DNA of 64,000 bases from RH-AL1 sp964244495 (GCA_964244495.1 CAXTIU010000002.1:310001-374000), one strand, 5' to 3'. Positions 1-9,137 are shown, counted from the stretch's first letter. The notes: generated from the sequence alone by a model not told the origin. A program made the numbers and translations.

Positions 1-1
1 G

Positions 2-343
2 AGCAGCAACGCGCAGACGAGCGGCGAGGGATTGGAGACGCGGCTGTACCATTCCGAACTGTCGCTCACCGCCGGCGCCTACCAGAACAGCACCTTCGTC
101 GCCGGCATCGCCAAGGCCGGCGTGGAGGACGGCCATCCGCTGATGGGCGGCTCGGTCATCGTCGACCCGAACGGCTTCGTGGTGGCGCGCGCCGTGACCG
201 AGGACGACGAGCTGATCGTCGCCGACTGCGACTTCGCCGCGTGCGCCTTCGGCAAGGCCACCATGTTCGACTTCGCCCGGCACCGCCGCGTCGAGCATTA
301 CGGGCGCATCACCGCGCAGGTCGGCGCGACGCTCGAAGTGTAG
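2..343 (+). CDS. N-carbamoyl-amino-acid hydrolase-like carbon-nitrogen hydrolase, C-terminal part (cut by the window start)
   Basis: The reading frame is open from the window edge, so only the last ~113 residues are visible. They match the C-terminal third of nitrilase-superfamily amidohydrolases of the N-carbamoyl-D-amino acid hydrolase / N-carbamoylputrescine amidase type: an AGAYQNSTFVAGIAKAG strand-helix, a GGSVIVDPNGFVVA segment, and a closing basic HYGRI element. The family cleaves N-carbamoyl groups to free amine, CO2 and ammonia in the cytoplasm. The catalytic Glu, Lys and Cys lie upstream of the window, so activity cannot be judged. An internal TTG at 32 could be mistaken for a start, but family similarity continues upstream of it. 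Confidence 0.8.
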   Translation, partial: SSNAQTSGEGLETRLYHSELSLTAGAYQNSTFVAGIAKAGVEDGHPLMGGSVIVDPNGFVVARAVTEDDELIVADCDFAACAFGKATMFDFARHRRVEHYGRITAQVGATLEV

Positions 344-406
344 CGGGCGCGTGGCGAGGCTGGAGCGAGCGACGCAACCGACGACATCTTGGATCCGGAG
401 CCTGGA

Positions 407-820
407 ATGAACACACGTCGCACCGTCTGGCAGTGTCTTCTCACCCTGCCCTTCCTGACGATCCTGGCGCGGCGGGCGAAGGCCCAGGCCGCGGACCCGC
501 CGGCCGCCAAGCCCGGCCTGGAGATGCTGACGATCTTCCTGCGGCACGACGAGACCAAGACGGTCGAGGAGATCAACCAACACCTGAAGCGGACCGGGTG
601 GTTCGACGCCTTCCCGCCGCAGGGCGTCGAGGTCGTGTCCTGGTACGTCCTGATGGGGGTCGGGCAGGTCGTGACGATCCGCTTCCCCGCCGAGCGACTG
701 CGCGAGATCAACTATCTCGTCGAGAGCAAGGCCTGGGGCGGCTACCGCACGGAGTTCTATCCGACCTACGACTACAGGGCGCTCTACGCGCAGACGCAGG
801 CGAAGATGAAGGAGCACTAA
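407..820 (+). CDS. small secreted protein of unknown function
   Basis: A 137-residue protein. The start is the ATG at 407, with a GGAG box about six bases upstream; an in-frame TTG at 389 is less likely. The N-terminus has two arginines, a hydrophobic stretch (CLLTLPFLTILA) and a likely cleavage site near AKAQA, so export to the periplasm is expected. The mature part is mixed alpha/beta with phrases such as EEINQHLKRTGWF and GVGQVVTIRFP, which suggests a compact ferredoxin-like fold. I do not recognise a family. It stands alone between the amidohydrolase and the dicarboxylate transporter, with no obvious functional link to either. Confidence 0.65.
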   Translation: MNTRRTVWQCLLTLPFLTILARRAKAQAADPPAAKPGLEMLTIFLRHDETKTVEEINQHLKRTGWFDAFPPQGVEVVSWYVLMGVGQVVTIRFPAERLREINYLVESKAWGGYRTEFYPTYDYRALYAQTQAKMKEH

Positions 821-995
821 GGCCGGCGAGCGCGGGTCGGTCGCGTCGGCCGGGTCGCGCGGTCGACGCGTGGCACGCCGCTTGCGCCGCCCCTCCCATG
901 ACGATCCCGTCGGCGCCGTCCGCCTCGCGGCGGCGCCGATGGATGATGGGCGACGTCGACGTTGGCCTGGACCGTCGTGAACGTGGAGACCCGCG

Positions 996-2360
996 ATGTC
1001 CGCCCAGACCATCGCCACGACGCCGCAAGCCCCCGCGTCCAAGCCGCTCTACACGTCCCTGTTCCTTCAGGTCGTGGTCGGGCTCGTGCTCGGCATCGTC
1101 ATCGGCATGGCGTCGCCCGCCTTCGCCCAGAGCCTGAAGGTGCTGAGCGACGCCTTCCTCAAGCTCATCACCATGATCGTCGCGCCGATCGTCTTCTGCG
1201 TCGTCGTCCACGGCATCGCCGGCACGGGCGACCTCAAGAAGGTGGGGCGCGTCGGCGTCAAGGCGCTCGTCTACTTCGAGGTCATGACCACGATCGCCCT
1301 GATCCTCGGCATCGTGCTGGCCTACCTGGTCGGTCCGGGCCACGGCATGAACATCAACACCGCGACCCTCGATGCCAAGGCCCTGTCGACCTACCAGGAC
1401 AACGCCCGCCACCTCCAGGGCGCCGGCATCGGGGCGTTCCTGCTCAACATCATCCCGACGACGTCGTTCGACGCGCTCGCCCGCAACGACGTGCTCCAGG
1501 TGCTGTTCTTCGCCATCATCTTCGGCATCGCGCTCGCCCTGGTGGGCGGCCCGCAAGGCAGGATGGTGACCGACGGCATCGGCGCGCTGGCCTCCGTGCT
1601 GTTCAAGGCCATGGGCCTGATCGTGCGCGTGGCGCCGCTCGGCGTGCTCGGCGCCGTCGCCTACACGGTCGGCAAGTACGGGGTGGGCTCGCTGGCGCAA
1701 CTCCTGTCGCTGGTGGCGCTGTACTACGTCGCCATCGTGATCTTCGTGGTCGGCATCCTCGGCGCGGTGATGGCGCTCGCCGGCGTCAACATCCTCAAGT
1801 TCCTGGTCTATCTCCGCGAGGAGCTGACGATCGTGCTCGGCACCGCCTCGTCCGACGCCGTGCTGCCGCAGATCATGCGCAAGCTGGAGTTCATGGGGGT
1901 GAAGCCCTCCGTCGTCGGCCTGGTCGTGCCCACCGGCTATTCCTTCAACCTCGACGCCTTCTCGATCTACCTGACGCTCGCCGTGGTGTTCATCGCTCAG
2001 GCCACCAACACCCCGCTGTCGTTCGGCGACCTGATGCTCGTGCTGGGCATCTCGCTCGTCACGTCGAAGGGGGCCCACGGCGTGCCGGGATCGGCCATCG
2101 TGATCCTGGCCGCCACGCTCAACGCGGTGCCGAGCATCCCCGTGATCGGCCTCGTGCTCGTGCTCTCGGTCGACTGGTTCATCGGCATGGCCCGCGCGCT
2201 CGGCAACCTCGTCGGCAACTGCGTCGCGACCGTGGTGATCGCCGCCTGGGAGGGCGACCTCGACCGGGCGCGCGCCACGCGAGTGCTGAACAACCCTTCC
2301 CTCGAGGCGACGGACCTCGGCCTGGTCAGCCAGGGCGAAGGCGTCACGCAGAGCGCCTGA
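996..2360 (+). CDS. dctA: C4-dicarboxylate:cation symporter DctA (DAACS family)
   Basis: A 454-residue inner-membrane protein, the usual length for DctA. It imports succinate, fumarate, malate or related acids with protons or sodium. Visible family features are the N-terminal transmembrane segment, the LSDAFLKLITMIVAPIVF segment, the TASSDAVLPQIMRK re-entrant region, the GLVVPTGYSFNLDA motif of transmembrane segment 7, and the SKGAHGVPGSAIVILAATL segment. The ATG at 996 starts a protein with a short Ala/Pro-rich cytoplasmic N-terminus. No two-component regulator of the DctBD type lies nearby. Specificity within the dicarboxylate/amino-acid symporter family cannot be fixed from sequence, but the motifs favour dicarboxylates over glutamate. 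Confidence 0.93.
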   Translation: MSAQTIATTPQAPASKPLYTSLFLQVVVGLVLGIVIGMASPAFAQSLKVLSDAFLKLITMIVAPIVFCVVVHGIAGTGDLKKVGRVGVKALVYFEVMTTIALILGIVLAYLVGPGHGMNINTATLDAKALSTYQDNARHLQGAGIGAFLLNIIPTTSFDALARNDVLQVLFFAIIFGIALALVGGPQGRMVTDGIGALASVLFKAMGLIVRVAPLGVLGAVAYTVGKYGVGSLAQLLSLVALYYVAIVIFVVGILGAVMALAGVNILKFLVYLREELTIVLGTASSDAVLPQIMRKLEFMGVKPSVVGLVVPTGYSFNLDAFSIYLTLAVVFIAQATNTPLSFGDLMLVLGISLVTSKGAHGVPGSAIVILAATLNAVPSIPVIGLVLVLSVDWFIGMARALGNLVGNCVATVVIAAWEGDLDRARATRVLNNPSLEATDLGLVSQGEGVTQSA

Positions 2361-2373
2361 GCCGGCGACCGCG

Positions 2374-3162
2374 TCAGTCCGCGAAGCCGGGCTCGTCCCG
2401 CGTCAGGGTCCGCTTCACGCTGGCGAGGTGCAGGCGGGCGCTGGCGGCGTCGCCGGCCCGCATCTGCGCGGCGGTGCGGCGCGCCACGTCGGGGACCACG
2501 GGGCGCAGCGCCCGCCCGGTGCTGAGGGCCTTGACCTGCACCTCGGCCGCGCGTTCGAGGTAGTACAGGTCGTCCCAGGCTTCCGCGATCGTCGCGCCAG
2601 TGACGATGACGCCGTGGTTGCGCAGGAACACGATGTCGGCATCGCCGAGCGTCGCGGCGATGCGGTCGCCTTCCGCCGCGTCGAGCGCCAAGCCGCCATA
2701 GGCGTCGTCGACGGCGGTGCGGCCGTAGAACTTCAGCGCGGTCTGCCCGGCCCAGGCGAGCGGCTCGCCCTCCACCATGCTGAGCGCGGTCGTGTAGGGC
2801 ATGTGGGTGTGGAAGGCCGCGCGGGCGCGCGGCAGGCGCTTGTGCAGCCGGGCGTGGATGAAGAAGGCGGTCGCCTCCGGCCGGCCGGCGCCGTCGAGCA
2901 CGTGGCCGTCGAAGTCGCAGACGAGCAGGCTCGACGCGCTCACCTCGCGGAAGGCGAGGCCGTAGGGATTGACCAGGAACAGGTCGTCGCGTCCCGGCAC
3001 CAGGGCGGAGAAGTGGTTGCAGATCCCCTCCTCCAGGCCGTGGCGCGCCGCCATGCGGAAGCAAGCGGCGAGATCGACGCGGGCTTCGCGCAGGGCGTCT
3101 CGGTCGAGGGCGTTGCCGGGGTAGGTCCCGGGTGCGCCGTCCGCTCGAAGCTCATGCGCCAT
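2374..3162 (-). CDS. class II aldolase/adducin family protein
   Basis: A 262-residue cytoplasmic enzyme. The start is the ATG at 3162, preceded by a good GGAGGAA box; the frame is open further upstream but without family similarity. The class II aldolase/adducin fold is shown by ARAAFHTHMPYTTALS with the paired zinc-binding histidines, GICNHFSALVPG near the N-terminus, and the LRNHGVIVTGATIAEAW segment that holds the third metal histidine. Family members cleave sugar phosphates or act on small keto/hydroxy acids; the substrate here is unknown. It is convergent with dctA, and its stop lies 13 bases from the dctA stop. Confidence 0.88.
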   Translation of the reverse strand: MAHELRADGAPGTYPGNALDRDALREARVDLAACFRMAARHGLEEGICNHFSALVPGRDDLFLVNPYGLAFREVSASSLLVCDFDGHVLDGAGRPEATAFFIHARLHKRLPRARAAFHTHMPYTTALSMVEGEPLAWAGQTALKFYGRTAVDDAYGGLALDAAEGDRIAATLGDADIVFLRNHGVIVTGATIAEAWDDLYYLERAAEVQVKALSTGRALRPVVPDVARRTAAQMRAGDAASARLHLASVKRTLTRDEPGFAD

Positions 3163-3531
3163 GACCGTTCCTCCCCATCTCCGCGTCGCACGTCCCCGGG
3201 ACGCCGCCTCGGCCTGTCCACGCGTTTTCCTCTCGAGCGCACACTCTCGCGTCATTCGCGTCATGCGCCGCGCAAATCACGAAACGAGGCCGCCTCAGTC
3301 GAAGCCGATCGAAGGCCTAGCGGTAGCGGTACCTTAGAAGATATCCGCCGCAGCGGCAAGCCTGGCGCGCTCGACCCGCGTCGCCCCCTCGCGTCGCGGT
3401 TACGATCGGCTTCAATGCCCCAACCGGCGCATCGCCCCCCGCTAACCCTGAGCCGGAAAAGCCAAGCACCGGGCATCCCCGAGACGCCGTGACCATCGCC
3501 GCCGTCCAACGCGGGGACATGACCGTGCCGC
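3163..3531. other. intergenic region, no gene seen
   Basis: This gap lies between the aldolase-like gene, which is transcribed away from it, and the end of glcF. It should contain the aldolase promoter. I see no tRNA, no terminator with a T-run and no repeat of note. Open frames across it have no recognisable protein character. Confidence 0.5.
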
Positions 3532-4821
3532 CTACGCCAGCGCTGCCGGCTTCGGACCGCCTGTCGCCCAGTCGACGAGTTGCACCGTGTGCACGACCGG
3601 CACGCCGATGCCGCTGGCGATCTGCACGATGCAGCCGATATTGCCGGCCGCCACCACGTCGGGCTTCGTTTTGGCGATGTTGGCGACCTTGCGCGCCTTG
3701 AGTTGCCCGGCGAGGTCGGGCTGCAGCAGGTTGTAGGTGCCGGCGGAGCCGCAGCAGATGTGGCCCTCCGGCACGCCAACCACCTCGTAGCCGGCCCGCC
3801 GCAACACGGTCATCGGCGCCGCCGTGATCCGCTGCGCGTGCTGCAGCGAGCAGGCGGAATGGTAGGCGACGCGCAGCTTCGGCGCGGCGGACGTTTCCGG
3901 CTCGATCCTCAGCTCGTCGAGGATCTCGCTCACGTCGCGGGTCATCGCCGAGACGGCCGCCGCGTCGGCGGCGATGCCGACGTCATCGCGCAGCATGAAA
4001 TGGTAGTCCTTGATGGTGGTGCCGCAGCCCGACGTGTTGGCGACGACGTAGTCGAGCCCCCGCGCCCGGTGCTCGGCCATGAAGGCGCGGATGTTGGCGG
4101 ACGCCATGGCGTGGGCCGGCCCCTCCTGCCCCATGTGGTGCTGCAGCGCGCCGCAGCAGCCGACGTCCCCGATCACCACCACCTCGACGCCGTGGCGGGT
4201 CAGCACCCGGATCGTCGCCTCGTTGATCGCCGGGTCGAGCACCCGCTGGGCGCAGCCGGTCAGCAGGGCGACCCGCAGGCGGCGCGCGCCCCGCGCGGGG
4301 TGGACCGCCGGCCGGTCGCTGTCGCCCCTGGCCGGCAGGCTGGCCGGCGCCATCGCGAACATCGCCTCGAACCGCTTGGGGAACAGGGCGGCGAAGGGCT
4401 TGGCGAGCTTGGCCCCCCGCAGCGCCAGCCGGAAGCGGCCGGGGTGGGGCAGGATCAGGCCGAGCATCTGGCGCGTCAGCCGGTCCATGAAGGGGCGCTT
4501 GTAGGTCGCCTGGATGTGGGCGCGGGCGTGATCGACGAGGTGCATGTAGTTCACGCCCGACGGGCAGGTCGTCAGGCAGGCGAGGCAGGACAGGCAGCGG
4601 TCGACGTGCTTGACCGTCTCGGCGTCGGCCGGCCGGTCGTTCTCGAGCATGTCCTTGATGAGGTAGATGCGGCCGCGCGGGCTGTCGTTCTCCTCCCCGA
4701 GCAGGACGAAGGTCGGGCAGGTGGCGGTGCAGAAGCCGCAGTGCACGCATTTGCGGATGATCGACTCGCTCGCGGCGAAGGCCGGGCGTTCGAGGAGGTC
4801 GGGCGCGAAATCGGTTTGCAT
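3532..4821 (-). CDS. glcF: glycolate oxidase iron-sulfur subunit GlcF
   Basis: 429 residues, normal for GlcF. With GlcD and GlcE it oxidises glycolate to glyoxylate and passes electrons to the membrane quinone pool. Two ferredoxin-type 4Fe-4S motifs sit in the first ~85 residues: CVHCGFCTATCP and CLSCLACLTTCP. Two CCG-type domains follow, with GCCGALQHHMG and HICCGSAGTYNLLQP. The gene is last in the minus-strand operon glcD-glcE-glcF; its ATG is one base from the glcE stop, so translation is probably coupled. Confidence 0.95.
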   Translation of the reverse strand: MQTDFAPDLLERPAFAASESIIRKCVHCGFCTATCPTFVLLGEENDSPRGRIYLIKDMLENDRPADAETVKHVDRCLSCLACLTTCPSGVNYMHLVDHARAHIQATYKRPFMDRLTRQMLGLILPHPGRFRLALRGAKLAKPFAALFPKRFEAMFAMAPASLPARGDSDRPAVHPARGARRLRVALLTGCAQRVLDPAINEATIRVLTRHGVEVVVIGDVGCCGALQHHMGQEGPAHAMASANIRAFMAEHRARGLDYVVANTSGCGTTIKDYHFMLRDDVGIAADAAAVSAMTRDVSEILDELRIEPETSAAPKLRVAYHSACSLQHAQRITAAPMTVLRRAGYEVVGVPEGHICCGSAGTYNLLQPDLAGQLKARKVANIAKTKPDVVAAGNIGCIVQIASGIGVPVVHTVQLVDWATGGPKPAALA

Positions 4822-4822
4822 C

Positions 4823-6016
4823 TTACGCCTCGAGGCCGAGCCGGCCCCTGTTGAGGAGGTGGAGGGGATCGAAGGCGGATTTCACCCGCCGCGACAGCGC
4901 GGCGAGGGCGTCGGGCTGCGGCTGGAACACGGGCGTGCGCGCCCGCGTCGCCTCGTCGGCCCGCATCAGCGTCGCATGGCCGTGGTGGCGCAGCGCGCCG
5001 CGCACCGCGTCGGCGTGGGGGTCGACGCCGTCGAGCCGCAGCCAGACGAGGCCGCCGGCCCAATCGTAGTACCAGCGCGACAGCGGCAGGTCGGCGCGGC
5101 GCAGCGCCGCCACGAAGCCCGCGCCCTCGCTCGGCGTCAGCGACACCTTCCAGATCGGCCCGTCGCCGTCGGCGACCGGCTCGGCGTCGCGCAGCGCCGA
5201 CCAGAACAGCCGCGAGTCCCGCTCGGCCAGATCGCCGACGCGCGCGCGCGGCCCGAAATGCGCGGCGAGGTTGGCGAAGCGCGCGTCGACGGAGATGCCG
5301 GGGCCTTCCAGCCGCAGCGCCGCGACGCAGCCGGCCGGCACGCCCGCCCAGGCACCGTCCGGCAGGCAGGCGAAGCTCGACACCTCCTGCGGCAGCCCGC
5401 TCGCCTCGCGCAGCGCGCCCAGCGCCGCCGCCTCGTCCAGGCCGTGCAGCAACACGGTGCGCTCGGTCTCCGCCTTCGGCAGCACCTTGAGGCTCAGCTC
5501 CGTCATCACCGCGAGCGTGCCGTGCGAGCCGGCGATGAGCTTCGACAGGTCGTAGCCGGTGACGTTCTTCATCACCTGCCCGCCGGACTTGAAGACCTCG
5601 CCGCGGCCCGACACCGCGCGGAAGCCGAGCAGGTGGTCGCGCGCGGCACCCGCCTTGATGCGGCGCGGGCCGCCGGCGTTCACCGCCACCGTCCCGCCGA
5701 GCGTGCCGATCGAGTTGCCGCGCCACAGCTTGGTCGGGTCCATCGGCTCGAAGGCGAGTTCCTGGTTGTGCTCGTCGAGGAGCGCCTTGATGTCGGCGAG
5801 CGGCGTGCCGGGCCGGGCCTGCAGCAGCAGCTCGCTCGGCTCGTACTGAATGATGCCGCTCAGGCCCGACGTGTCGATCTGCGTGGCGGCGGCGACGGCG
5901 TGGCCGAGACGCCGCTTCGAGCCGTGGCCGAGGATCTCGACCGGCGTCTCGTCGTCGAGGGCGGAACAGATGGCGGCGAGAACCTCGTCCTCGTCGCGCG
6001 GGGTGATGATCGTCAT
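4823..6016 (-). CDS. glcE: glycolate oxidase FAD-binding subunit GlcE
   Basis: 397 residues from the ATG at 6016; the frame runs open into glcD but similarity begins at this Met. The N-terminal FAD-binding (PCMH-type) half shows VEILGHGSKRRLGHAV and GTLGGTVAVNAGGPRRIKAG, followed by a short C-terminal domain ending FDPLHLLNRGRLG. GlcE is the smaller flavin subunit of glycolate oxidase and lacks the full C-terminal domain of GlcD. It lies 20 bases downstream of glcD and one base upstream of glcF, as in the E. coli glcDEF order. Confidence 0.93.
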   Translation of the reverse strand: MTIITPRDEDEVLAAICSALDDETPVEILGHGSKRRLGHAVAAATQIDTSGLSGIIQYEPSELLLQARPGTPLADIKALLDEHNQELAFEPMDPTKLWRGNSIGTLGGTVAVNAGGPRRIKAGAARDHLLGFRAVSGRGEVFKSGGQVMKNVTGYDLSKLIAGSHGTLAVMTELSLKVLPKAETERTVLLHGLDEAAALGALREASGLPQEVSSFACLPDGAWAGVPAGCVAALRLEGPGISVDARFANLAAHFGPRARVGDLAERDSRLFWSALRDAEPVADGDGPIWKVSLTPSEGAGFVAALRRADLPLSRWYYDWAGGLVWLRLDGVDPHADAVRGALRHHGHATLMRADEATRARTPVFQPQPDALAALSRRVKSAFDPLHLLNRGRLGLEA

Positions 6017-6036
6017 GGTGGCGAGGATCCCAGCGC

Positions 6037-7539
6037 CTAGAAACGCGGCAGCTCGGGGAACGCCATCCTGCCGCCCCGCACGTGCATCTTGCCGAGTTCG
6101 GCGCAGCGGCACAGCGTCGGGAACACCTTGCCCGGGTTGAGGCGGTGCTCGGGATCGAAGGCGCATTTCAGCCGTTGCTGCTGCTCCAGGTCGATGTCGC
6201 TGAACATCGTGGTCATCAGGTCGCGCTTCTCCACGCCCACGCCGTGCTCGCCGGTCAGCACGCCGCCGACCTCGACGCAGAGCCGGAGGATGTCGGCGCC
6301 GAACGCCTCCGCGCGCTCGACGTCGCCGTCCTTGGCGGCGTCGTAGAGGATGAGGGGATGGAGGTTGCCGTCGCCGGCGTGGAACACGTTGGCGACGCCG
6401 AGGCCGTGCTTCTCGGCGAGCTCGTCCATCCGCCTCAGCACGTCCGACAGCTTCTTGCGCGGGATCGTGCCGTCCATGCACAGCATGTCGGGACCCTTCA
6501 CGCTGACCGCCGGGAAGGCGTTCTTGCGGCCCTGCCAGAACTGCATGCGCTCCTCGTCGGAGTTCGACAGCTTGATGGTCGTCGCGCCCTTGCCGGTGGC
6601 GATGTCGGAAACGCGCGCGACCAGGTGGTCGACCTCGCTCTGCGTGCCGTCCAGCTCGACGATGACGAGGCTGCCGGCCTCGCGCGGGTAGCCGCAGGGC
6701 TGGAACGTCTCGGTGGCGACGATGGTCTTGTTGTCCATCATCTCCATGCCGCCGGGGATGATACCCTGCGCGATGATCGCCGCGACGCAGTCGCAGCCCT
6801 CCTCCACCGTGGGGAAGCCGAGCAGCACCCCGCGCGCCACCTGCGGCTTCCTCAGGATGCGGACGGTGACCTCCGTCACCACGGCGAGCAGGCCCTCCGA
6901 GCCGGTCAGCACGCCGATGATGTCGTACATGTCCGTGTCGAGGTGCTTGCCCCCCAGCCGCAGCACCTCACCGCCCATCAGGACGATCTCCAGCCCGAGG
7001 ATGTTGTTGGTGGTGAGGCCGTACTTCAGGCAGTGGATGCCGCCGGAGTTCTCCGCGACGTTGCCGCCGATGGAGCAGGCGATCTGCGAGGACGGATCGG
7101 GCGCGTAGTAGAAGCCCTCGCCCTCGACGGCGCGGGTGACGGCGAGGTTGGCGACGCCCGGCTGCACCACGGCGCAGCGGTTCTCGTAATCGACTTCCAG
7201 GATCTTGTTGAACTTGCCCATGGCGAGCAGGATGCCGTCCTCCAGCGGCATCGAGCCGCCGGACAGCGACGTGCCGCCGCCGCGCGGCACCACCTTGACG
7301 TTCATCGCCTTGGCCAGCGCCATGATCGCCGACACTTCCGCCACCGTTTCCGGCAGCACCACGACCATCGGCATCTGCCGGTACATGGTCACGGCGTCGC
7401 ACTCGTAGGGGCGCATCTGGCGCTCGTCGTCGAGCACGTTGCCGGGGGCCACGATCCGCCGCAGCCGCGCGACGATCTCCGCGCGCTTGGACAGGATCGC
7501 CGGCTCGGCCACGGGCATCATCAGTGTCATCGTTGCCAC
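6037..7539 (-). CDS. glcD: glycolate oxidase catalytic subunit GlcD
   Basis: About 500 residues, the expected size. It is the FAD-linked catalytic subunit that oxidises glycolate (and D-lactate in some relatives). The PCMH FAD-binding domain shows VVPRGGGTSLSGG and CSIGGNVAENSGG; the C-terminal oxidase domain shows VFHAGDGNLHPLILYD, LTGEHGVGVEKRDLM and FDPEHRLNPGKV. The start is either GTG at 7539 or ATG at 7530; neither has a strong ribosome site. It leads the minus-strand glc operon. No GlcC-type regulator is adjacent, and the divergent neighbour is the flavin reductase gene at 7801. Confidence 0.95.
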   Translation of the reverse strand: MATMTLMMPVAEPAILSKRAEIVARLRRIVAPGNVLDDERQMRPYECDAVTMYRQMPMVVVLPETVAEVSAIMALAKAMNVKVVPRGGGTSLSGGSMPLEDGILLAMGKFNKILEVDYENRCAVVQPGVANLAVTRAVEGEGFYYAPDPSSQIACSIGGNVAENSGGIHCLKYGLTTNNILGLEIVLMGGEVLRLGGKHLDTDMYDIIGVLTGSEGLLAVVTEVTVRILRKPQVARGVLLGFPTVEEGCDCVAAIIAQGIIPGGMEMMDNKTIVATETFQPCGYPREAGSLVIVELDGTQSEVDHLVARVSDIATGKGATTIKLSNSDEERMQFWQGRKNAFPAVSVKGPDMLCMDGTIPRKKLSDVLRRMDELAEKHGLGVANVFHAGDGNLHPLILYDAAKDGDVERAEAFGADILRLCVEVGGVLTGEHGVGVEKRDLMTTMFSDIDLEQQQRLKCAFDPEHRLNPGKVFPTLCRCAELGKMHVRGGRMAFPELPRF

Positions 7540-7800
7540 TCTCGAAAAGAACGGAGATGGAGTCGCTATGCGTCGGGCTCAAGGGCAGCCATGACGCCGC
7601 CGGGACGCTTAAGCAAGCCCTTTGCCGCTGTTCGCGTCGTGCCGAAGGTCGGCCGCGTAAGAAGCGCGCGCCTCGCTCGCCGCCGCTCGCGCGCTCGCAA
7701 TGAGGCGGCTTGCCCCCATATCGCTATGACGAACGACAGGCCCCCACCGTTCGCGGCGCGGCCGGCGCGTCACGATCCCGGGCGCGCGAAGGAGACCCTC

Positions 7801-8904
7801 TTGGCCAGCCCCGTCCTGCAGCCCGTCACCATCGGCGACCTTCCCCTCAAGAACCGGATCGTGATGGCGCCGCTCACGCGCTCGCGCTCCTCGAGCGAGG
7901 GCGTCGTGCCGGACTACGCCGCCGACTACTACGCGCAGCGGGCTTCCGCCGGCCTCATCATCAGCGAGGCGACCAACATCTCGCCCCAAGGCGTCGGCTA
8001 CGCCTACACGCCCGGCATCTGGAGCGAGCGCCAAGTGGAGGCGTGGGCGCGCGTGGTCGCCAAGGTGCACGCCAACGACGGGCGCATCTTCCTCCAGCTC
8101 TGGCACACCGGGCGCATCTCGCACCCGGACCTCCAGCCGGGCGGCGGCCTGCCCGTGTCGGCCTCGGCGGTCGCGGCGCAGGGCGAGGCCTACACGCGTG
8201 ACGGCATGAAGCCTCTCGTCACCCCCCGCGCGTTGGAGACGGACGAGATCCCCGGCCTCGTCGCCGACTACCGGCGCGCCGCCGCCAACGCCAAGCGGGC
8301 CGGCTTCGACGGGGTCGAGGTGCACAGCGCCAACAACTACCTGCTGGAGCAGTTCGTGCGCGACTCGACCAACCACCGCACCGACCGTTACGGCGGCTCG
8401 GTGGCCAACCGCCTGCGCTTCCCCCTGGAGGTCGTGCGCGCCGTGATCGAGGCGTGGGGCGGCGCGTCGCGCGTCGGCATCCGCCTGTCGCCGGCGACGA
8501 CCCAGCCCGGCCAGACGCCGCTCGACGGCGACCCGCAGGCCACCTACGGCGCCTACGTCGATGAACTGGGCAAGCTCGGGCTTCTCTACATCCACGTCAT
8601 CGAGGGCATCACCCAGCAGAGCCGGGGCGGCGAGGGGGTCGACTTCCACGACCTGCGCGACCGCTTTAAGGGGGCGTTCATCGACAACAACCGGCTGACG
8701 CTGGAGCTGGCGGAGACGCGGCTGGCGAACGGGGAAGCGGACCTGTTCTCCTTCGGCCGCTCGTTCATCGCCAACCCGGACCTGGTGGCGCGGCTGGCGG
8801 CCGGGGCACCGCTGGCGGACGCGCCGAAGGAGTATTGGTACGGGGGCGGGGCGAACGGATACTCGGATTGGCCGGGGATGGAGGGGGCGGTGGGGGTGCG
8901 GTGA
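7801..8904 (+). CDS. alkene reductase, old yellow enzyme family (NemA-like)
   Basis: 367 residues. The TTG at 7801 is chosen because an AAGGAGA box lies six bases upstream and the protein then begins like its family (PVTIGDLPLKNRIVMAPLTRSR); an ATG at 7726 would add 25 unconserved residues. It is an FMN-containing TIM-barrel enzyme that reduces activated C=C bonds, N-ethylmaleimide or nitro-esters with NAD(P)H. The FMN/substrate region FDGVEVHSANNYLLEQFVRD, the TDRYGGS motif and a C-terminal FGRSFIANPDLVARL confirm the family. Divergent from glcD with about 260 bases between. The physiological substrate is not evident. Confidence 0.92.
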   Translation: MASPVLQPVTIGDLPLKNRIVMAPLTRSRSSSEGVVPDYAADYYAQRASAGLIISEATNISPQGVGYAYTPGIWSERQVEAWARVVAKVHANDGRIFLQLWHTGRISHPDLQPGGGLPVSASAVAAQGEAYTRDGMKPLVTPRALETDEIPGLVADYRRAAANAKRAGFDGVEVHSANNYLLEQFVRDSTNHRTDRYGGSVANRLRFPLEVVRAVIEAWGGASRVGIRLSPATTQPGQTPLDGDPQATYGAYVDELGKLGLLYIHVIEGITQQSRGGEGVDFHDLRDRFKGAFIDNNRLTLELAETRLANGEADLFSFGRSFIANPDLVARLAAGAPLADAPKEYWYGGGANGYSDWPGMEGAVGVR

Positions 8905-8976
8905 GCTACCAAGTCAAGAAGTACGCGGCGATTTTTCGATAACGCCGATGCGGCATGACCACCAAGCTGACGCTGG

Positions 8977-9030
8977 TCAGCCCGCCACGCGGATGACGAC
9001 CTTGCCAATGTGCTTGCACTTACTTCTGCA
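8977..9030 (-). pseudogene. C-terminal stub of a zinc-type alcohol dehydrogenase / quinone oxidoreductase
   Basis: Reading leftward, the last codons before a TGA at 8977-8979 give KHIGKVVIRVAG, the typical tail of medium-chain dehydrogenase/reductase proteins. Upstream of about 9019 the similarity stops and the base composition drops, so only the last ~14 codons survive. The simplest reading is that the rest of the gene was lost when the restriction-modification island was inserted. The short length leaves room for chance similarity. Confidence 0.5.
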
Positions 9031-9054
9031 AGCGGGCGAACGGTAGTGTCCTAA

Positions 9055-9093
9055 TTTTGGCGTCAAGGGATTTTAGCTCAGTAAACGCCAAAA
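9055..9093. repeat. inverted repeat at the left edge of the restriction-modification island
   Basis: TTTTGGCGT at 9055-9063 and ACGCCAAAA at 9085-9093 are perfect 9-base inverted arms separated by 21 bases. They lie just upstream of the restriction endonuclease promoter and just inside the composition change. They could be an operator or an old element end; I cannot choose. Confidence 0.55.
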
Positions 9094-9101
9094 AGCAGGG
9101 G

Positions 9102-9129
9102 TAGACCAAACTGCTTGAACGGCTACAAT
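9102..9129 (+). promoter_or_regulatory. candidate promoter of the restriction endonuclease gene
   Basis: A -10 box TACAAT at 9124-9129 is preceded, 16 bases away, by TAGACC at 9102-9107 (four of six matches to the -35 consensus). Transcription would start near 9136, only about two bases before the ATG at 9138, so the mRNA may be almost leaderless. Confidence 0.4.
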
Positions 9130-9137
9130 CTGAGGCG

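Noticed and set aside
708..2078. A 456-codon minus-strand frame opposite dctA.
   Set aside because: Antisense shadow of a conserved transporter with unrealistic amino acid composition.
6082..7725. A long plus-strand extension of the alkene reductase frame running antisense through glcD.
   Set aside because: The translation is His/Asp/Ala-rich shadow sequence; family similarity and the AAGGAGA box both place the start at 7801.
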